This document shows, piece by piece, positions 30,881-45,800 of a DNA stretch of 64,000 nucleotides (within the stretch, counting starts at the first letter, position 1; each line of letters starts with the position of its first letter). Origin of the DNA: Ciona savignyi (lineage: Eukaryota; Chordata; Ascidiacea; Phlebobranchia; Cionidae); NCBI GenBank assembly GCA_000149265.1, contig CH002575.1, forward strand, positions 351,245 to 415,244, in the 5' to 3' direction. A program made the translations under genes and the position numbers. The notes below the pieces were generated by a model, which was not told the DNA's origin, did not search any database, and worked only from the letters and a program-made list of their open reading frames with translations.

Positions 30881-33800
30881 CTTGAATATATTGAGGTTAT
30901 TATTGTTGGTGGTGCCTTTGAAGTAAGCAGCAAGGTAAGCATCTAGTTTTGTTGTTTGTACATTATGACATGGTAAAAGCAAGTCATCCTTTTTGCAGTC
31001 CAGCTTCTAAACATACCTGTAAACTGAAAGCAAAAATTAACACCAACCTTGAGTGAAAACTGATAGATCGGGTTGATCTTGTGCAGGTCATTAAGTATGA
31101 AATAGAGAAGTGAAGCACGAACTGCTACAGGTCTGTAGTGCTCTCTTGCCTCATTTATCTTAATCTCATTGTGTTTTGCTTCCCGAACTTTTACCTAGAT
31201 ATTTAAAGATAACTTATAATAAGGGTTGTTCATGACATACACCAAAACATGACAGATCAACAAAAATCATACAACTGCCGGTTGTTCCCAGTTAGGTGAC
31301 ACTCATTGGAACTACAATAAAATAAGAATGTCTCATGCTTTTGCATTTTCAAGCACCACAATAAAACACATTTTTAAACATCTCAAAGTAAACTTTCTAT
31401 TTCGGCTTTATACATTTTGATTAGAACAGCACCATGCCACACATTATGCTACGAATTATAATAAAACCTCAATTTCCTCCGAGGTCCTCTTTGTGTGCTC
31501 CAGATTCTCCACAAGTTCCACGTCCCCGAGGAAGTTTCCCTCAGCAGCAGATAACCTGCTCAGGAGGTTGTCCTCCAACTTCTTCAGAGTTATTTTAAAA
31601 TCGTTTTGATGTTTGGTCAACTCAACCTAGAAAATCAAAAGTAATTGATATGTAAAACATTTTAATTGTTAAGTGAAAATTTTAACATGGTTGGATTTCA
31701 ACAATAGATTTCAACAATAGAATATTGTTAGAGTCATATTTACTATACAAAACTGTGCTATGTTTTTTTTTAATATTAATCATACATGCCGATTGATATG
31801 AAGACTATGATTGTTTTTTGTTGTTGTTTGTTTTCGTGTTATCCTCGAAAAGATACATTGTTGTTTATTGTATTTTAGATGTACCAATTTTTACATTGAA
31901 AATTTATTTGTGTGTTTCCATAAACTATTATTACCACCTGCCACATATGTTCAATAAATCTAATATTATATGCTGCTAATTATCTGGTTGTAATTTTTGC
32001 ACAGTTTGATCATGAATCAAATCCAACCAAGACTGCTAAACTCAAATCCTTACTCAATGAAGTCATGCTATGAATTTAAATGTGTATAACAACATGTGTT
32101 TAAATATCACTATATGATCATTTTTTCTTAGAATTTTAAACAATTGCCAAAATAGTCGCTAATGAAAAATCCTTAAACCTTTAGCTGTTCCAGGTCAGGC
32201 CTCTCCAGGCTGACTACATTAGCAAGCAGTTGATCTTCTAAGCCATCTCGTGTCACTGTGAAGTTGATCAGTGTCGTTTGAGCTTGCATCTCTGGCTTGT
32301 AATGGGGATTTGCTAACTTGGTTTGCAAAATCAGCCTGACATTAAAAAAATTATGTTATTATTGTATAGCACATAAAATTTTTGTGGAATGCCAAGAAAG
32401 CCTAGTTATCTTTATATACTGGGTGTTAAAAACATGTGCATTTAAAGTTCATATCAAGTCTTAATGCAACTCACCAACATTAAAAGATATGTTAAATTTG
32501 GTCAATTGTTTACTATAACTTTTAAGTTTAAAAGACACATTTTATTGCATTGTGTCAAGGCAATACATATTAAATATCTCAATATGAACACGACTAAATA
32601 CAATTTTGGTCTATTTACATACTTGAAATCTCTATGATATTCCACCTCTTTCTCTCCAATCTTGATGTATTTTCCTTTCTTTATTGTGTTTCTACCGAGT
32701 AGAGGCTGAAGAACTGGGTCAATAGATTCACCAATATTTTCTATTAGAACTTTTTCACCTGATTAAAGTGAAAGACAAAATTTATATTAAGTGTTGTATT
32801 ATTCTTAATTTGATTGTTATACGCAAATATTTACCCTCAGACACGCTTTTTTCGATCACATCCAGGTATCCCTTTCGTCCCATCTGTACGATTTTGAGGT
32901 CATCGCCATAGTGAGCTTTGATCCATTTCACACCCTTATAAAAAAATTAAATTGTAAAGCTACTGGTATGTGTTAAAAAGTTTATCAAAGATAAAACAAA
33001 ACATTTAACATGTGTGTATAAGCATTGTTATTTGCAATCAAGATGTACCTGACTAATAATATATATACCATATAAATATGTGAGTAATATATATGTGTTA
33101 GTCCTATTTTGTAAAATGATTATCAACTTATTCTACGCACTTGAAGTGTGGGGATCCACAATTAGAGGGCCACCGTTTACAGTATGATAATACGGCAGCA
33201 TTTTCTGATGACATTCGATCAGATGGAAGATTTTCATTGTTCCAAGAGGCAATGGTAGCATCATCCACCAGAAGATCAATTGGATCAAGTCCTATTATGT
33301 TTTATCTTGTTATTTTAGAAAAACCAGACAACAATTAATCTAATTGCACATTTTAAACAAAACATCAAAAATATAACAACAGTGTTTCTATCAATGCCCT
33401 ACAGTATTTGGCATTTACTAAGTTATAACGACATTTATTCCCAACACAATGAGCCAATGCTCATTATGAAGTACATTGTGTATATCTTACCATGAGTAAG
33501 AGGTATTCTAAACTTTTGCCGATGTAAGAAAGGCAGCCATTGTTTGTTTAAGAGTTCCACCCGGTATGGTTTAGTGAAATAGCCGAGATATGATACAAAT
33601 GCTGCAGTGAGAAGGACATCCCCACTCAGTGTTTGTTTTTTAGTTTGCAGGGATTTCACGGATGCAGACCAACGAATTTCTTCACTTTGTAAACCTTTAA
33701 CCAACCTAAAAAAATAAACATAAAATTAAACATTTAACAAAAAAAAGAATATCCAAACCTAAATCTATTTTACTATTAATAAAAATTTAAAGAATATATG

Positions 33801-36800
33801 AATTGGATAGAGAAGAATACCTATTGGCCAAAGTGATTGTTTTTGCGGTTTGGGCAACCTCGTTACTGCATTTTATCTTTTCAGCTGTTGCCTCCTCAAA
33901 CTGTGTTGTTAATTCATGAAGATCTTGGTTAAGCCCTGCAACCTTATTCCTGATTGCTTTTAACTTCGTTTCGTGCAGATTCCAACTCAAGGTTTGCAGC
34001 TGCCAAAGCTTTTCGCTTCTGGTTCAACATCACAATACACATCATACCTGAGGTAATGGAAACATTTTTATTTTTTATAATTTAGTAAATGTTATTATTA
34101 TTACCGCTATAAAGTTTGAACACTTTGTAAATATGAATTTAAATACAAAAATCACTGACCAACGAACAATGTTAACGACCCAAGCACACAACCCTGCTGC
34201 AGCAAAGGATTTAGTTCGAACAGTATCGGGTTTGAAATCAGGATCCTCCATGTACTGACGGGTGGCTTTGAGGCTGTTTTCATGTATGTGCTCTTTGTCA
34301 TAGTTGATCAAGGTATCAAGGAACTGCTCAACCTAAATTAACAATTTAATGAAATTTCAAAATTATTAATATTTAACTAAAAACATGTATGACTCATACT
34401 TAAAATTTATATTTTATTATTTAAGCATGATCCTGACCTAGTCAATGTAGGTACCTTACTACTTAGTGGCTCCAATGAAAGGGAAATATACGACTTTAAT
34501 AAAATCACACTGACCATGCCCATAAAGACTTTAGATGCTTTCCAGCTTCTATCTCTTGGTATCTTTCCATCTTTAGAACAAAGACACATCACAGCAGCAG
34601 TAACGTTGCTGACACCTGGTGGTGGCTGGGCAAATGACTTTAATTCCGTTAGATTATTCCTGTTGAGTGTGTTAAGTGCATTGGTAGCAGCTAAAAGGGC
34701 CGGTTCAGCTTTTGCCAATTCTTCTTCGCACTGGCGTTGGCTTTCTGCTACCTCTGCCGCAATTATGGCAACCTAAAAACAATTTATTCTTAAAGACCTG
34801 TTTGCAATTATGGGATAAATGTTTAAAAATGTGAATCAACAAAAAGAATTTCATATTATGAAGTGTCACAGAAAATTTATGGCTAGATATGTTTGACAGT
34901 TTGCTATAGTAAAATATTGTGAGTGAGTAGTAGACTTGTCCTTAGTCTGTAAAAAATGTTTCTTCCACCTTTCTTTCTTCCTCATCAGCCACCTCTTTTT
35001 CTGATCCAACTTTGTCAGTCTGTTGACCCACATTTGAAAGAAGTTTTTCGGTTGTTTCGCTTCTAGATTTCAACTCAACCTCCTGTGCAGCTAGTTTGGC
35101 TTTCAAGTCATCAACCTTTTAGGAATTTAAAATGTAAGGATTTAAACATGTATGTATTTATGTAATTTTTACATCTTTTAATAATTAATAAATTTTTTTA
35201 ATGGTTTTTCTTCAATTGACAGGCATATTCAACCACTAGTTCATTAGTAAGAAATGGTTATCCAATTTGGGAACAACTTTCAGTATTCCTAACTGGCATG
35301 CTGATAATTTGTCTTGACCTTGGATTTTTCCTATAACGAAAGGATCAAGGAGAATATCCAACAAGACATAAAAGGAAAAATATAAAGCGCGTTTTAAGCA
35401 TAAAATATATAGATAGGCTATGCGTTCCTAAATATTAAAAAAAATTGCTAGACACTTAAAACCAACATAAATTGACAGAGTATTTTATATGAACCAAAAT
35501 ATTAAAATTATTAAACTAATAATTAACTTTATCAAAAGGAGGGAAATGTCCAACCAAGAGAAATCTTTTTTAGGTGTTAGCTAAAACGTATTAAATATGC
35601 AATAAAAAATTAAGGAAAATTACACAAGAATTCTTGACAGACTCGATAACGCAATTATAATACAATATAATGACTATTATGAATCAGTTGGTAACTCGTG
35701 TAAAAGCCCCTAGATGCTTTACACTTTCAATTAGACATTAAATTTTGATTAGGTAACCAGGATTTCAAATAATGGTAGTTAACACATGTTTGTCACCCTT
35801 TAGTTTTTAGAAAAAACAGAACGTTTGACCGGTTAGTCTGGTGGTTTAGTGCGGCGCCTTTCAGCTAAAAGGTTGTGAAACAGGTCGCCAGCCAGTCGGT
35901 TGTGTCCTTGGGCAAGGCACTTAACAGACATCGCCTGAACCCAGCGAATTACTGGGTTCTGCTCCAGTAACCCGACAGTGGGCGCAAGGTGATTTGACGA
36001 TTGACCGTGTGTTAACCTCCTTGGTTTTTCCACGGGGATAAACATGAATATCCTATCCTAACGTTGTTAAAACATACAAATGACAAAGTTAAGTAACAGA
36101 ACAGACATGGATAGAAAACGTAAAATTTATATTCAAATAGTTTTAAATTGAACGTGAAAAATTGTTTGCTGTTATACCAAACTAAGTTTTTTATTTGCTA
36201 AATTAATATATACAATACAACAGATCAATAATAACAAGCCATTACCTGGTCCGCTGTGTTCTGCAGCTTCAGGAGACCATTTTCAAGTCGATCCATTTTG
36301 CTATTTAGTTCAGTGGTTGTGTGTTTTACCAGGTGCTTGTAAAGGTCAATTTGTTCCAAAAAACTTTTTGGAGTTGTATAATTGAACCTGAAGAAAAAAA
36401 ACGATTTTTAGGGATATAAAAAAATAAAACAGAAAGCAAAAAGCCAAAACAACACAGTTTATTTCAGAATTCAGGCGGTCCTCAGAATAAATTTTATCTT
36501 AATATTAAAATGCTGTTGCCTACTGACATACCTTCGTTCATTATTCTTGTATTGCTGGCTGACAATGTTTACAGATTCGTGAGCAAATGCCATAAACTTT
36601 GCAATACTGTCTATCACTGTTTCTTCCCCTTCTACTTGAGATTCTTTTAAAATAATTTATTCAAAGATAAAATACTAATGATATTTGGAATATGAGAAAC
36701 ATGTGTCTTGGGGATGGAAAATGCATGGCGCATCAAAACACTGTCAACACCACTTCGTCTCCACAGTCAGGTTACTAGAAATTGGCAGCGCGCTAATTAT

Positions 36801-39800
36801 GATGGAGACATTAAGACAGTTTTTAGCTGATTAAATCAATTGGTTCATGCAACGATCACTAAGTACCTTCCACAAGTATACAATTAATAAGCTAGGCACT
36901 GGTGTCCATTCCAACACCTTTGGCTTACAGACATGTAAATAACGAACTAACATGGTAGACAAATAATATTCTATTTGGTTAACGAGATAACACAACAGCA
37001 AATAGGATGGTTAGAAGTGAATGGTTTTGAAGTATGTAAGAACATGTTACAACATAGGCATTCTTTGTGTGACTGCATTTGTTGTAGTGCAATAAATACA
37101 ATAGATGATGACAACCCACCAATTTGGTTTAACCAACGTTACTTTGCCAAAGATCACATGATCCTGTGTATGTAAAATATGTAAAAAAATAGAAAAATTT
37201 TATGTTATTTACCCTCCGAAGATGGTCCAATCTTTTCAATCTCAGAAACAAATCTTCTGCTGACACTCACAAGTGCCTCATGTGGCCAACCATGGAACCA
37301 ATCAATGCAACAACAATTCACCAATGCTGGAAATTTCCGGGCACGAACTCGAAGTGTAGAGCCAACAGGTGAAAAGCATAGCACAATCTGTCAAATGGTT
37401 ATATCATTTGTTTATATAGAGGATTTTACTCTTTTTGTTCCAAATAGGACTAAGAATGATAGCATAAATAAAATATTCAAAAAATAGAAAAAGATATTGT
37501 TGTAAAGTAAGTTGTAACATGGCTAATCATTCCAATACCCCACACCCATAATTTCATTGCCACTGTTGTTGATTCGTATTTAAAATTCGATAGTTTTTAA
37601 ATAATGTAGTTTTAATACACTAGGTTTACACAACAAAGACGCCTTTCTCAGATATACCCAGTAATGTATAATGAAAAAAGGATCAGATTAGAAACCTGAT
37701 TGGTTATGATTACAACCATGTTGTAAACAAACCAACAAAAACATACAACAAAATTTCATACCATGCCACTGCATAATTACATATTGAGGTAATAATTAAC
37801 AACATGTGACAATTAATTTGTGGATGATGTTGGGCAAATAAACAATACCAAATAGTTTGATAACATTATAAGTTTTTTCCTGTTTTTTTATGTCCAAAAT
37901 TTCATACCTTCAGTTGGTTTCTCACTCTGTCAAGGAAAAATTTCCAGCAATTCTCCCTTGAATCGAACAACCCTTGAGCACGGACCTCGTTCCTTACTCC
38001 ATTGATTATATCTTCGGTTTCTTCATCAGTGAACAAATCCGAGATTTCACCTGCACAACAAAACCCTTTTCACAATAAACAAATTAAAAACCCTTGAGGA
38101 AACTTTAAATTTGCCTTTGTTTCATTAGAGAATGTATAAAGGATGTAGTAAAGTTAAATTTCGACCACACACCAGATACAGCTTTAAAATAGGCTACATA
38201 CACAAACAGTGTGCTATATTTAGAAAACTTTTATCTCTGCATATTAATGACCTTTCACAATCTAACCGTTCCGGAACCTGTTCAAGTTATCCTAGCTAAG
38301 AAGTTAAAAGATAGAGATTTGTATTGTTTGAAATCAGGCAAGCGATTAAGTACAGTAAATCAAAAAATACTGTCCATTATCTCCTGTAAGCTTAAGTTTA
38401 CAAAATGTAAAATTAAATTTGTGTATTTTAAAAACAATGATCTTACCGTCTTTGTTTCTTAAGCACTTGCATTTAACTTTTAATATTGCTCACAAGGAAT
38501 ATAATGCGTTTAAAATGCACTGCTTGCTTAGCATTATTTCTGCTAATAGAAAACGTATGCAGCGTTCTAACAGGTAATTGTCCAATTACCTCACACCCAC
38601 TATCAGGATACTGGAGCTTTTCCAGTGTATTGTGTATATTGAGACGTCCTTCAAATTTCGTACAACCCATTTATTTACTGGGTTCAGGCGATGTCCACTA
38701 AGTGCCATGCCAAGGACATAACTTAGCTAGCAACCAGTATCGAACCCACAACCGTTAAGCAGAAAGGCGATACACTAACCCAGTAAGTTATTCTATCAGA
38801 AAAAATAGTGTATATTATTGTATTTTTTTATAACAAGGACTAAATATGAAAATTTATGCGAAAAATAAACTGATATTTTTGCTTTATACTGGCCTTAAAC
38901 TTTTTATTGCCATATATTGCTTTTCAACTAAAAATAATTACACTACGTTGAAATCAGAACAGGGTAAGACACTTTTTACTTCTTAACCTCATGGTACCAC
39001 CAGCTATTTAGTGAGCTAAAGAAAAAAGAGCTAAAAAAATAGAAGTCAATGTTGTTACAATGTAGTTTCACAATACAGAGAAATCATCTACCCTGCAATA
39101 TTGCATGTCTGCTTGAATATTGTAACACAGAGTAAACGACAATCGCACAAAAGAAGTCGCATGTAACAAAGCGATAATTGCGCAAACAAAGAGAGACTGA
39201 TATTAAGGGCTTTGCAGCCAATGCATATCCCAGAAGTATAACTTTGTCTTTAACTAAAACTCTTTTACAAACTAATATTAGGTCACTTACCCATTGCCAA
39301 ATGATCATTGATAAGAACGAGAAATCGTTCGTCGGCGACATGGGCATCTGTCATAAGGAAAACTGTTCCAATACACTTGACACCAGTCCTTGTATATAGA
39401 TTTACAAGGTCGCTCTGTAAGCAAACAGGTTTGTAAGTATGGTAGCTAACCTTTTTCTTGACCTTTTATATTTAAAGTGCATTTTTTTTTAATTATTGTT
39501 TTTAAAGTAGGGAAAACAAATAAACTAAACAATCCATGGTATTTTATAACTTGTTGCTTGGGCGCCGGTGCTATTAAGTCCCAGTACAATGATACACATG
39601 GTAAGTATGTGTAAGTTAATAGCTAACCTATGTTTAAATGGAAAATTAATATACCTTTGTTTATAAGCCTTAAACCAATTTAAAACCTTTGCTTGCACGT
39701 TTCAACAAAGGGTCTAGCCACATTAAATTACAAGCCATATTTTTAATGTCAATAACATTTTACAATGGCTTCTGCACCTTTAAGTCTTGCATGTTGTAAC

Positions 39801-42800
39801 CTTTCTTTAAAGTCAGTTGAAAAACGTCGAGCCCAGAAATATAAGCAGCCAGTCGGGAAAGGCTTTGTTTGCCGCTTCCCCCCACCCCCACCAATAAAGC
39901 ATTGCCACGAGGCGACTCCAAAATGCGGTTGATTCTGCATCTGTAATATTTGAAAAAGTGAGTTATTTTAGGATTCCTTTATATGGAGTGTATTCACATG
40001 ATAGTATATTGGGGCAATGTACGTAGATGGATTTTAAATCTGACTACTTAAAACATTCACATAATAGTATAAAACAACAAATAAAAATCTCATACATATG
40101 CATAATGGCATCCTCAAACAACACCAAATCCATGACAGGCAAAACTTCATTGTGACTTGCAAGTGCTTCTTCCAGCGTCAGTTGCAATGAATCCCATTTT
40201 TTAACCGCCATATATCTGAGTATAATTTAACAAACTAAATTGGAATTACTTTTATAGTTTTACAGTTAATACTAGCACAAAAAAAACCTTCACTGCTTTT
40301 CAGCCGAAGTAATAAAAAATGGTCGCTAGTTATTTGGTTGTATCTTCGGGAAAGGCACTTGGCGTACACCATCTGAATGCATTGGAATCTGACGATTGAC
40401 CCCTCCTGCGATGTAGTTACTCCCCCTGCGTTTTTCCATACACAGATACAGAGATATAACCAGGATAACCAAAAATATTGAAAAATTAACACTTCATCCA
40501 AGCTAAACAATCAGCAAGAAAGGGATGCACAAAGCTGTACACTAACTTGGGTTCTCCAATGCCTTCTGTAAAGTGGCAGAATACATTTGGCTTGGCAAGC
40601 AGCTTATCCTGAAATTCTTCGTTGCCCTGCAAACAATTAAAAGTCAGGATAAACTATTAAAGTCTCATTATTAAACCTTGATGAGCAAAGTTATGAATTT
40701 GACTTGAAAATATTGTAAGATTTATTGTCGCAGATATTTATATCTTTTTATATTGATGCCACAAGAAAATAAGATCCACTATTTTATTCCCTTTAAAAAC
40801 TCGTGTTTCATTGCCTGCTCATGATATATCGACCCATTTGATAGTTTTAGTTAATAAGTTTTTCTCTGTGAAGTTGAGAGTTGAGACCATATAACGTATT
40901 TGGCACCTGTTCAGTCACAATTAATTTGGTAAATGTTGTTTTAAAATTTGTGATCATTTAATTGTGCATTAGAAAACCGTCATTTACAAGACTTCGTTCC
41001 CGCCATCATTCCCATACCACTTTCGAATAAATTCATAAAGTTTTGGATAATGACATGTTATTTCAAACTCTGAATACATTGCTAATGTTTTCTCCCGAAT
41101 GTAAACTCACAATAAGAATCGACCGCGTCTTTTACAAACTAATGAACTTATTTGTAAATTTTCCAAAAGATCAACATCGTATGAGAATAGGTCAGAAACG
41201 TGAGTTTAATACGCATGTGCTGGTTAAATAAAGCTGAAGCAGTACTAAGGACTGGCCGTAACACGCCAAGGATAACTTCTACTATAAGCTCCAACCGGAG
41301 TTAAGGTCGAAAAAACGAATCACATTGAAACTAGCCGAACTCGCTAATAAGCAGGCTACGGACAGGTTGTACGAAACACGCCAGTGTGCGAAAGAGTAAG
41401 CAGATTGGTGACGTTTAAAGGGCATGTGAAGAGGCTATTCGTAACGCTGAAGAAGCTGGCCGTAAAGCTTGCGAATCTACAGAAGAAGCCGAACGTATCG
41501 CCAATGACAAACAACGAGAATTGGGGTACGCAAAAACAGTTTCCAAGACTTCGGCAGATGAAGATTTCCGGAGGCTGTAGACTCGACCGCAGTTACAATG
41601 AATAACCGCACTACACCATTCGCCCGTGGACGCTTATTCTAACTTCAGCCTTTGCACAAGATCGGTTGCATGAGTTATTGTGGCCACTGCAAGACGTTTG
41701 TTCGTCAGTTTGAAATCCACATCGCAATAAAGACAAAAGGCGACGACATAAGACTCTTGTATTTGATTCAACATTGTGAACTCAATGTAAGTGAAAGGAT
41801 ATGTCTCGCCTCACCTCTAAACCTCCCGAGACAATCCCATTGTAAGGCCAGCGTGATATTTTTAAAGGATGAAAGTGACCTTAACCAAGTGATCGATCTC
41901 AATGACCTCAAAGGCAGCTTATCTTCGGTTCCCGACCTCTCATAAAGAACGAAAAATACACAATCTTATGAAGGAATCAGTTAAGTTTGTTGATAATCAT
42001 TATGAACTACCCCTTCCATGGCGCAATGATTACTAGATTCTCCCAGACAATGGCGCTATGGCGATGGGGTGCCTTAATACAAGGCATGTAAATAATTTAG
42101 TTGGGAGTGCTTACACATTTCCGCAGAGACCAAACCGCACTTGATGCAGATATCAAAGGCATGTTTCACCAGGTGCGTCGCAAAGCCCCAAGAAAAACGA
42201 TCTAAATCGCTGCAAGTTCGGTCGCCTGATGGACAGATTAACCAGCGTTTACTGGATGTAAATACGTTTAATCGGAAATAGAATGGGACGAACTAATTTC
42301 TCTTTCCGTACTAAAAAGATGGAAGAAATGGCTCGCGAGCCTTGCACGATTGCACGACATATTCATTTCCCGAAGATTTGATCTACGACTCTACGAGTAT
42401 ACTCAGTAATGCCAACTCTACTACTTGGTCGCCGCATCGTATTGTTTATGGTAATTACGAGTTCGTATAACCATAACCACTACAATAACGAAGTAGGCTG
42501 TACCTTTTTAATGGCTATATCTCGTTTAGCAGCGCAAGACAAAGTTGATATACCCCGATTAGAACTAATGGCTGTGGTAGCTACAGTAAAGATGGACCAA
42601 TCGCTAAAAATAGAACTCGGTGTAAAGCTTTCTGCTCATTCATGTTTTGGACCGATTTGTCCGCCGTGTTGCAAAGCATTTAATGATCGCAAAAGGTTTC
42701 TTCTTTTTGTGTCTAGGCGCTTAGCATTCTTTCTAAGCACTCATCTACACACAACTGGAAACCTTTACTATCGAAACTGAACCCTGCCGAGTGTCGACTG

Positions 42801-45800
42801 TGTATGAAGAGGTGCCAGCGCAGATTCCTTAATTTCTAATGAAATCTGGTTTACAGCGCCCGATTTTCTACAAGCTTCCGCCCAAAACTGGCCCAACGCG
42901 TTGAAGAAAGGGAACTGTCACTGGATGAAATTAAAGCGTTCGATAAGAGAATCGTTAATTTAATTTCTGTACAGGAAACGATTTTCGCCACTGATAGAAT
43001 ATTAATCGTACTTTTCTAATTGGCATCAACTGAAAATTGTTTTACTGCCTGATCATTCGTGAGTTAGTCGTCTTATTTGATAGTTTTAGTTTGTAAGTTT
43101 TGGAATTATCTTTGATGCTGAGACTGTTCAGTTACAATTTGGTAAATATTGCTTTCATTTCTAAAATTGGGTAAATTTGTGATCATTCACGCATAAATTT
43201 TTCCTTTGAAAACCGTTATTTACCAGATTTTGTTCCCGCCATCATTCCCACACCTTTCTTGAATAAAATCACGAAGTTGGATAACGTCGAGTTATTGTAT
43301 AGTCGGGAAGTTGTACATATTATATATTACTAGTGCTATCAGTGATGGAAAAAACGAAATAAAATAAGATGTGAAACAAAAGCGAGTATGTTCCGCTGCT
43401 GACAAGCATGGTGTTGCTATTAACACCAATGCTATCAATTGATATGAAGACAGGTATACTGAAAATAATAAAGCTATAGCCATTTGTAGTCTATGGGCAG
43501 CCCAATAACCAATTTCCCGCCAGAGGATATTTAAATTAATTTGTTTTAAATGTATATACATTTTCTAATTATTGCAGCTCATGAAGTTTCTTTATTATTG
43601 AACAACATCAATAGGCTGTTTTTGAACAGCTGACATATAAGTTGGGCTTATAATCTCACCTCGTAAATCCTTCGAGTGGTTTCCCCAAGAAGTTTCTCAA
43701 AAGTCAAAAAGTCTTTTTCTTCCACCATTTTGTCTCCATAAACACGGGCAGACTCGTGTAGCCACATTCGAATGACATCAACTTGATTTTTGAGACATTC
43801 CGGAGAGGAGAACAGAAGACCCTGTGCGCCAGATTAACATTATGACTACAATGTGTTCCAGCCTCTCGACAGAATAAAGTACCCCGACAGTAAACAACAA
43901 GGGCCGAATCTTAAGCGCAACTCGTGAATAGTTTCATGTAAACATGCAATTATCCAATGGCAATACCATCTTTAATCGGTTTCCCGGGAACTCTTATAAA
44001 ATCAACCACTAGCATACAGGAGGAAACACCCAATTGAGGTCAAACTTTTTAAGTGTTACCCAACGTGTAATTTATATGTAGTGTTTAATTTGGCCGTATT
44101 CCAATAAAATCTATATCAAACTCGTAATTCGTCTTATTTACGTTCAATGTGAAAAAATGTTTTAATCTGAACAATTTGGAAATGTAAGCATTTTTGTTTT
44201 TTTGTTATGGTTGTTTTGTTGTATTCAAACACTTTCATTTGTATTTTTTACTCGGTCACTTGTAAAATCATTAGCTCCGATAACTGACAGTCGGCGCAAG
44301 GTACGATTGCCCGTGAGTTAACCCCCGTGATTCATATCATATCATAATACCTCATATCAAAAGCAAATGAAATGAGCAAATAAGTTGAACTTTTTGAGGT
44401 GTCAGATAATATGTATTCAAAATGAAATGGCATATTGAGGCTTAATCAACCCAGGAGAAAATACCTATATAAAAATAATAAAAGAAATCCGCCATGTTTT
44501 GTATTTTCGGGATTGAAGTTCTGTTATCCTATATATGGGGAATAATAGCGCAATTTGAAGAAAGTGGTAGTAGTATAAAATAAACGAAGAAATTACAGAG
44601 ATGCCACCCCACCTACATCAGCAACCTGGCAAACTAAATTAGTTTGTTTGTTAACTCAGGGACTAATCCGTTTCATCTTGCAGAAACAAACTATACAGAC
44701 CGCGTATAAAATATACCGACTGTGATTATGGACGCTGCTTACACCTTACACACCATTTACCACGCATTTATATAAAAACATGTAGTGTATAGTCAGTATT
44801 TGTTTTACAAATGATGGTTGTTTACACGTGGTTGACGGCGGACGCTCTCTAGTTAGACGGTAAAACAGTGATACTGAGATTGGAACAATCATAATTTGTG
44901 TTATATAACCACCAGAACGCCTAAGTTTACAGCAGTTTTAATTTTTTATCGCTATAAATTTTGTTCTTTAATCGCTGTGCTTAAAATTTGAATTCCATCG
45001 CTGTGCTTTTAATTATTAGAGTGAGCCTTGTCTGGTATTCTACTGCGGGCCAATTTATTGTATCACGTGGTGTCGTCGCATTTTGGAAAATCAGTGTCAG
45101 GACGAAACATTCCATTGATCCTACAAGTTTTCAACCTTCTATTACAGCGTTTTGTGTATTTAGTTTTAACAGAATTTCGAGTCAGTGTTTTTGATAACTA
45201 AACCACTACGAAAGAGACATGGTTTCCGGTCTATCTCGACATAAACATTTTGTCGCAACGATTTAAAACATGTGGCACACTTGTCTATTTCCTCAAGTGT
45301 ACAATAGTACGTTTGAAACATGTTACGTGTTTTAGCGCGTGCTAATACTTAGTAGTAAGTTACAACGTACACGAAGCGTACAAAATACAAGTCTGGTATA
45401 AAAACTATATCGACAAAATATATTTGTAAGTGACACAATTTACCTATGTTTAAAAATAGTATGTCGACTTCAGGTCGGGCCAGCCCACTTACTTGGAAAA
45501 TGTTTGAAAGGTCCCGAAGGTTAAATATGTAGTGAAACTTTATGGCCGTGGGCAGGAAAGTTGTTGAGACGCGGTGGTGTAGATGGATGGCTGCTTTCAC
45601 CACGCTGTCCACGTTCTTAGAAACATTGGGCGTAAAAGCGAAACCTAAAATAGGAATAGGTGAAGATATTTCCATATTGGTGTACTATTAACGCAACGGT
45701 TTACGATATAATCAGAGACAGGTAGCAGATTGCTAAAACGTTTTTCCATCCGGACGGATTTGAAATAGTACGATTTTAAAAGAATTAACCCAAACTTATC

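Noticed and set aside
33821..34047. Tiny intron or programmed frameshift explaining the dynein exon 47 frame breaks
   Set aside because: No GT-AG pair of workable size exists around either point, and the two sites share no recognisable slippery motif beyond a G before AAG. Indel error or mutation is simpler.
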